From Phycisphaerales bacterium (GTDB taxonomy: Bacteria; Planctomycetota; Phycisphaerae; SM23-33), in NCBI GenBank assembly GCA_003485185.1, contig DNAS01000179.1, positions 12,350 through 28,374 on the forward strand: 16,025 bases of DNA, given 5' to 3'. Positions within the stretch are counted from its first letter, which is position 1; the number at the start of each line of letters is the position of its first letter. The notes beneath the pieces were generated by a model. The model saw nothing but the letters and a program-made list of their open reading frames with translations, was not told the origin of the DNA and did no database searches. Below, one piece after another: positions 15,452 through 16,025 of this stretch. The position numbers and the translations under genes are program-made.

Positions 15452-15481
15452 TTGACCGCCCGTGAATAGCCTGCTAATAAT
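15452..15481 (+). promoter_or_regulatory. Predicted promoter of the deoR-family gene
   Basis: TTGACC (15452-15457, 5/6 to consensus), an 18-nt spacer and AATAAT (15476-15481, 5/6) form a good sigma70-type promoter 48 nt before ATG 15530. A TTAATTAA palindrome (15485-15492) lies at about the expected transcription start and could be an operator. Confidence 0.55.
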
Positions 15482-15529
15482 ATGTTAATTAATGTTCGTT
15501 TAGCAAGATAACAACATTACAGAACCCCC

Positions 15530-16025
15530 ATGCCTCCACGAGCGAAAAGCCGATCGTCCCATCCGCACCGGCGCGAGGAAATCCAGCGGATTCTCCAGTC
15601 CCGCCAGCAGGTCTCGATCTCGCAACTGGCGCGGCGCTTCGGCGTCAGCGAGATGACGATCCGCCGCGACCTGGACCAGTTGGAATCGCAAGGGCGCGTG
15701 CGGCGCACGCACGGCGGCGCCCTGCCGGCGGAACGCATGGTCTTCGAGTTCGACTTCGTGGCCAGGCGGCAGGCCAACCGCCCCGCCAAGCAGGCCATCG
15801 CCGCCGAAGCCGTCAAGCACGTCCGCCCCGGGCATCGGCTGATCCTCGACACCGGAACCACGACGCTGGAGTTGGCCCGCCTGCTCAAGCCCATCGAGGA
15901 CCTGACGGTGATCACCCCGAGTCTGGCCGTCGCCTCGGAACTGCAATACTGCGACAACGTCCAGACCGTCCTGCTGGGCGGCGTCGTCCGGCGCGGAAGC
16001 CCCGATCTGACGGGCATGGTCGCCG
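15530..16025 (+). CDS. DeoR-family transcriptional regulator, 3' truncated by window edge
   Basis: The first 165 residues of a sugar-responsive repressor. Residues 14-62 carry the DeoR helix-turn-helix with its signature (ISQLARRFGVSEMTIRRDLD, then LESQGRVRRTHGGA). The sensor domain (DeoRC) starts with the phosphosugar-binding motif DTGTTTLELARLL (107-119). DeoR proteins such as AgaR, GlpR and FruR respond to phosphorylated sugars. It is divergent from the gntR-nagA operon, so it may add a second level of control over amino-sugar genes or govern genes beyond the window. The ATG at 15530 gives the full helix-turn-helix, but no Shine-Dalgarno is visible ahead of it. Confidence 0.88.
   Translation, partial: MPPRAKSRSSHPHRREEIQRILQSRQQVSISQLARRFGVSEMTIRRDLDQLESQGRVRRTHGGALPAERMVFEFDFVARRQANRPAKQAIAAEAVKHVRPGHRLILDTGTTTLELARLLKPIEDLTVITPSLAVASELQYCDNVQTVLLGGVVRRGSPDLTGMVA

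Noticed and set aside
1..16025. CRISPR array, tRNA, IS element or integration site
   Set aside because: No regular short repeat-spacer pattern, cloverleaf, transposase motif or terminal inverted repeats were seen.

Overview
This 16 kb window looks like chromosomal DNA of a GC-rich, polysaccharide-degrading bacterium. I would place it in the PVC superphylum (Planctomycetota/Phycisphaerae, Lentisphaerota or Verrucomicrobiota). The basis is the gene mix: PL6-type lyases, a XylR-like LacI/AraC hybrid regulator, an SSS symporter with a long soluble tail, a Gfo/Idh/MocA oxidoreductase, a secreted beta-helix protein with a Gly-linked C-terminal module, and a ceramidase-domain protein inside an amino-sugar operon. 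The placement is inference from gene content; there is no rRNA or other marker.

Left half (1-9730), a uronate-polymer utilisation locus. It opens with the 3' part of a PL6-type (chondroitinase B/alginate lyase) gene. Convergent to that is a XylR-like regulator, and divergent from the regulator is a complete, secreted PL6 paralogue. Next on the plus strand come a sodium:solute symporter, an NAD(P)-dependent oxidoreductase and, after a hairpin and an AT-rich promoter region, a 764-residue secreted right-handed beta-helix protein. The simplest reading is that outer enzymes cut a uronic-acid polysaccharide, the symporter imports the products, the oxidoreductase acts on them, and the XylR-like protein senses an intermediate. 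An AACGTA-type motif recurs upstream of the regulator, the symporter and the beta-helix gene.

Right half (9751-15394, minus strand), a five-gene operon. The order of transcription is a GntR/HutC regulator, nagA (N-acetylhexosamine-6-phosphate deacetylase), a NagB-like deaminase/isomerase, a neutral-ceramidase-domain protein and an FGGY carbohydrate kinase. Junctions are very tight: a 23-nt overlap, a 19-nt gap, a 3-nt gap and an ATGA overlap. The operon ends in a strong intrinsic terminator just after the kinase. It probably phosphorylates, deacetylates and deaminates an amino sugar, although the kinase and the ceramidase-like protein are unexpected members. Divergent from it, a DeoR-family regulator begins at 15530 and runs off the window.

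Placing uronan lyases beside an amino-sugar operon raises the possibility that the locus handles a glycosaminoglycan-like (uronate plus N-acetylhexosamine) polymer. No sulfatase is visible, and the two halves could also be independent. No tRNA, rRNA, IS element, CRISPR array or origin was seen.
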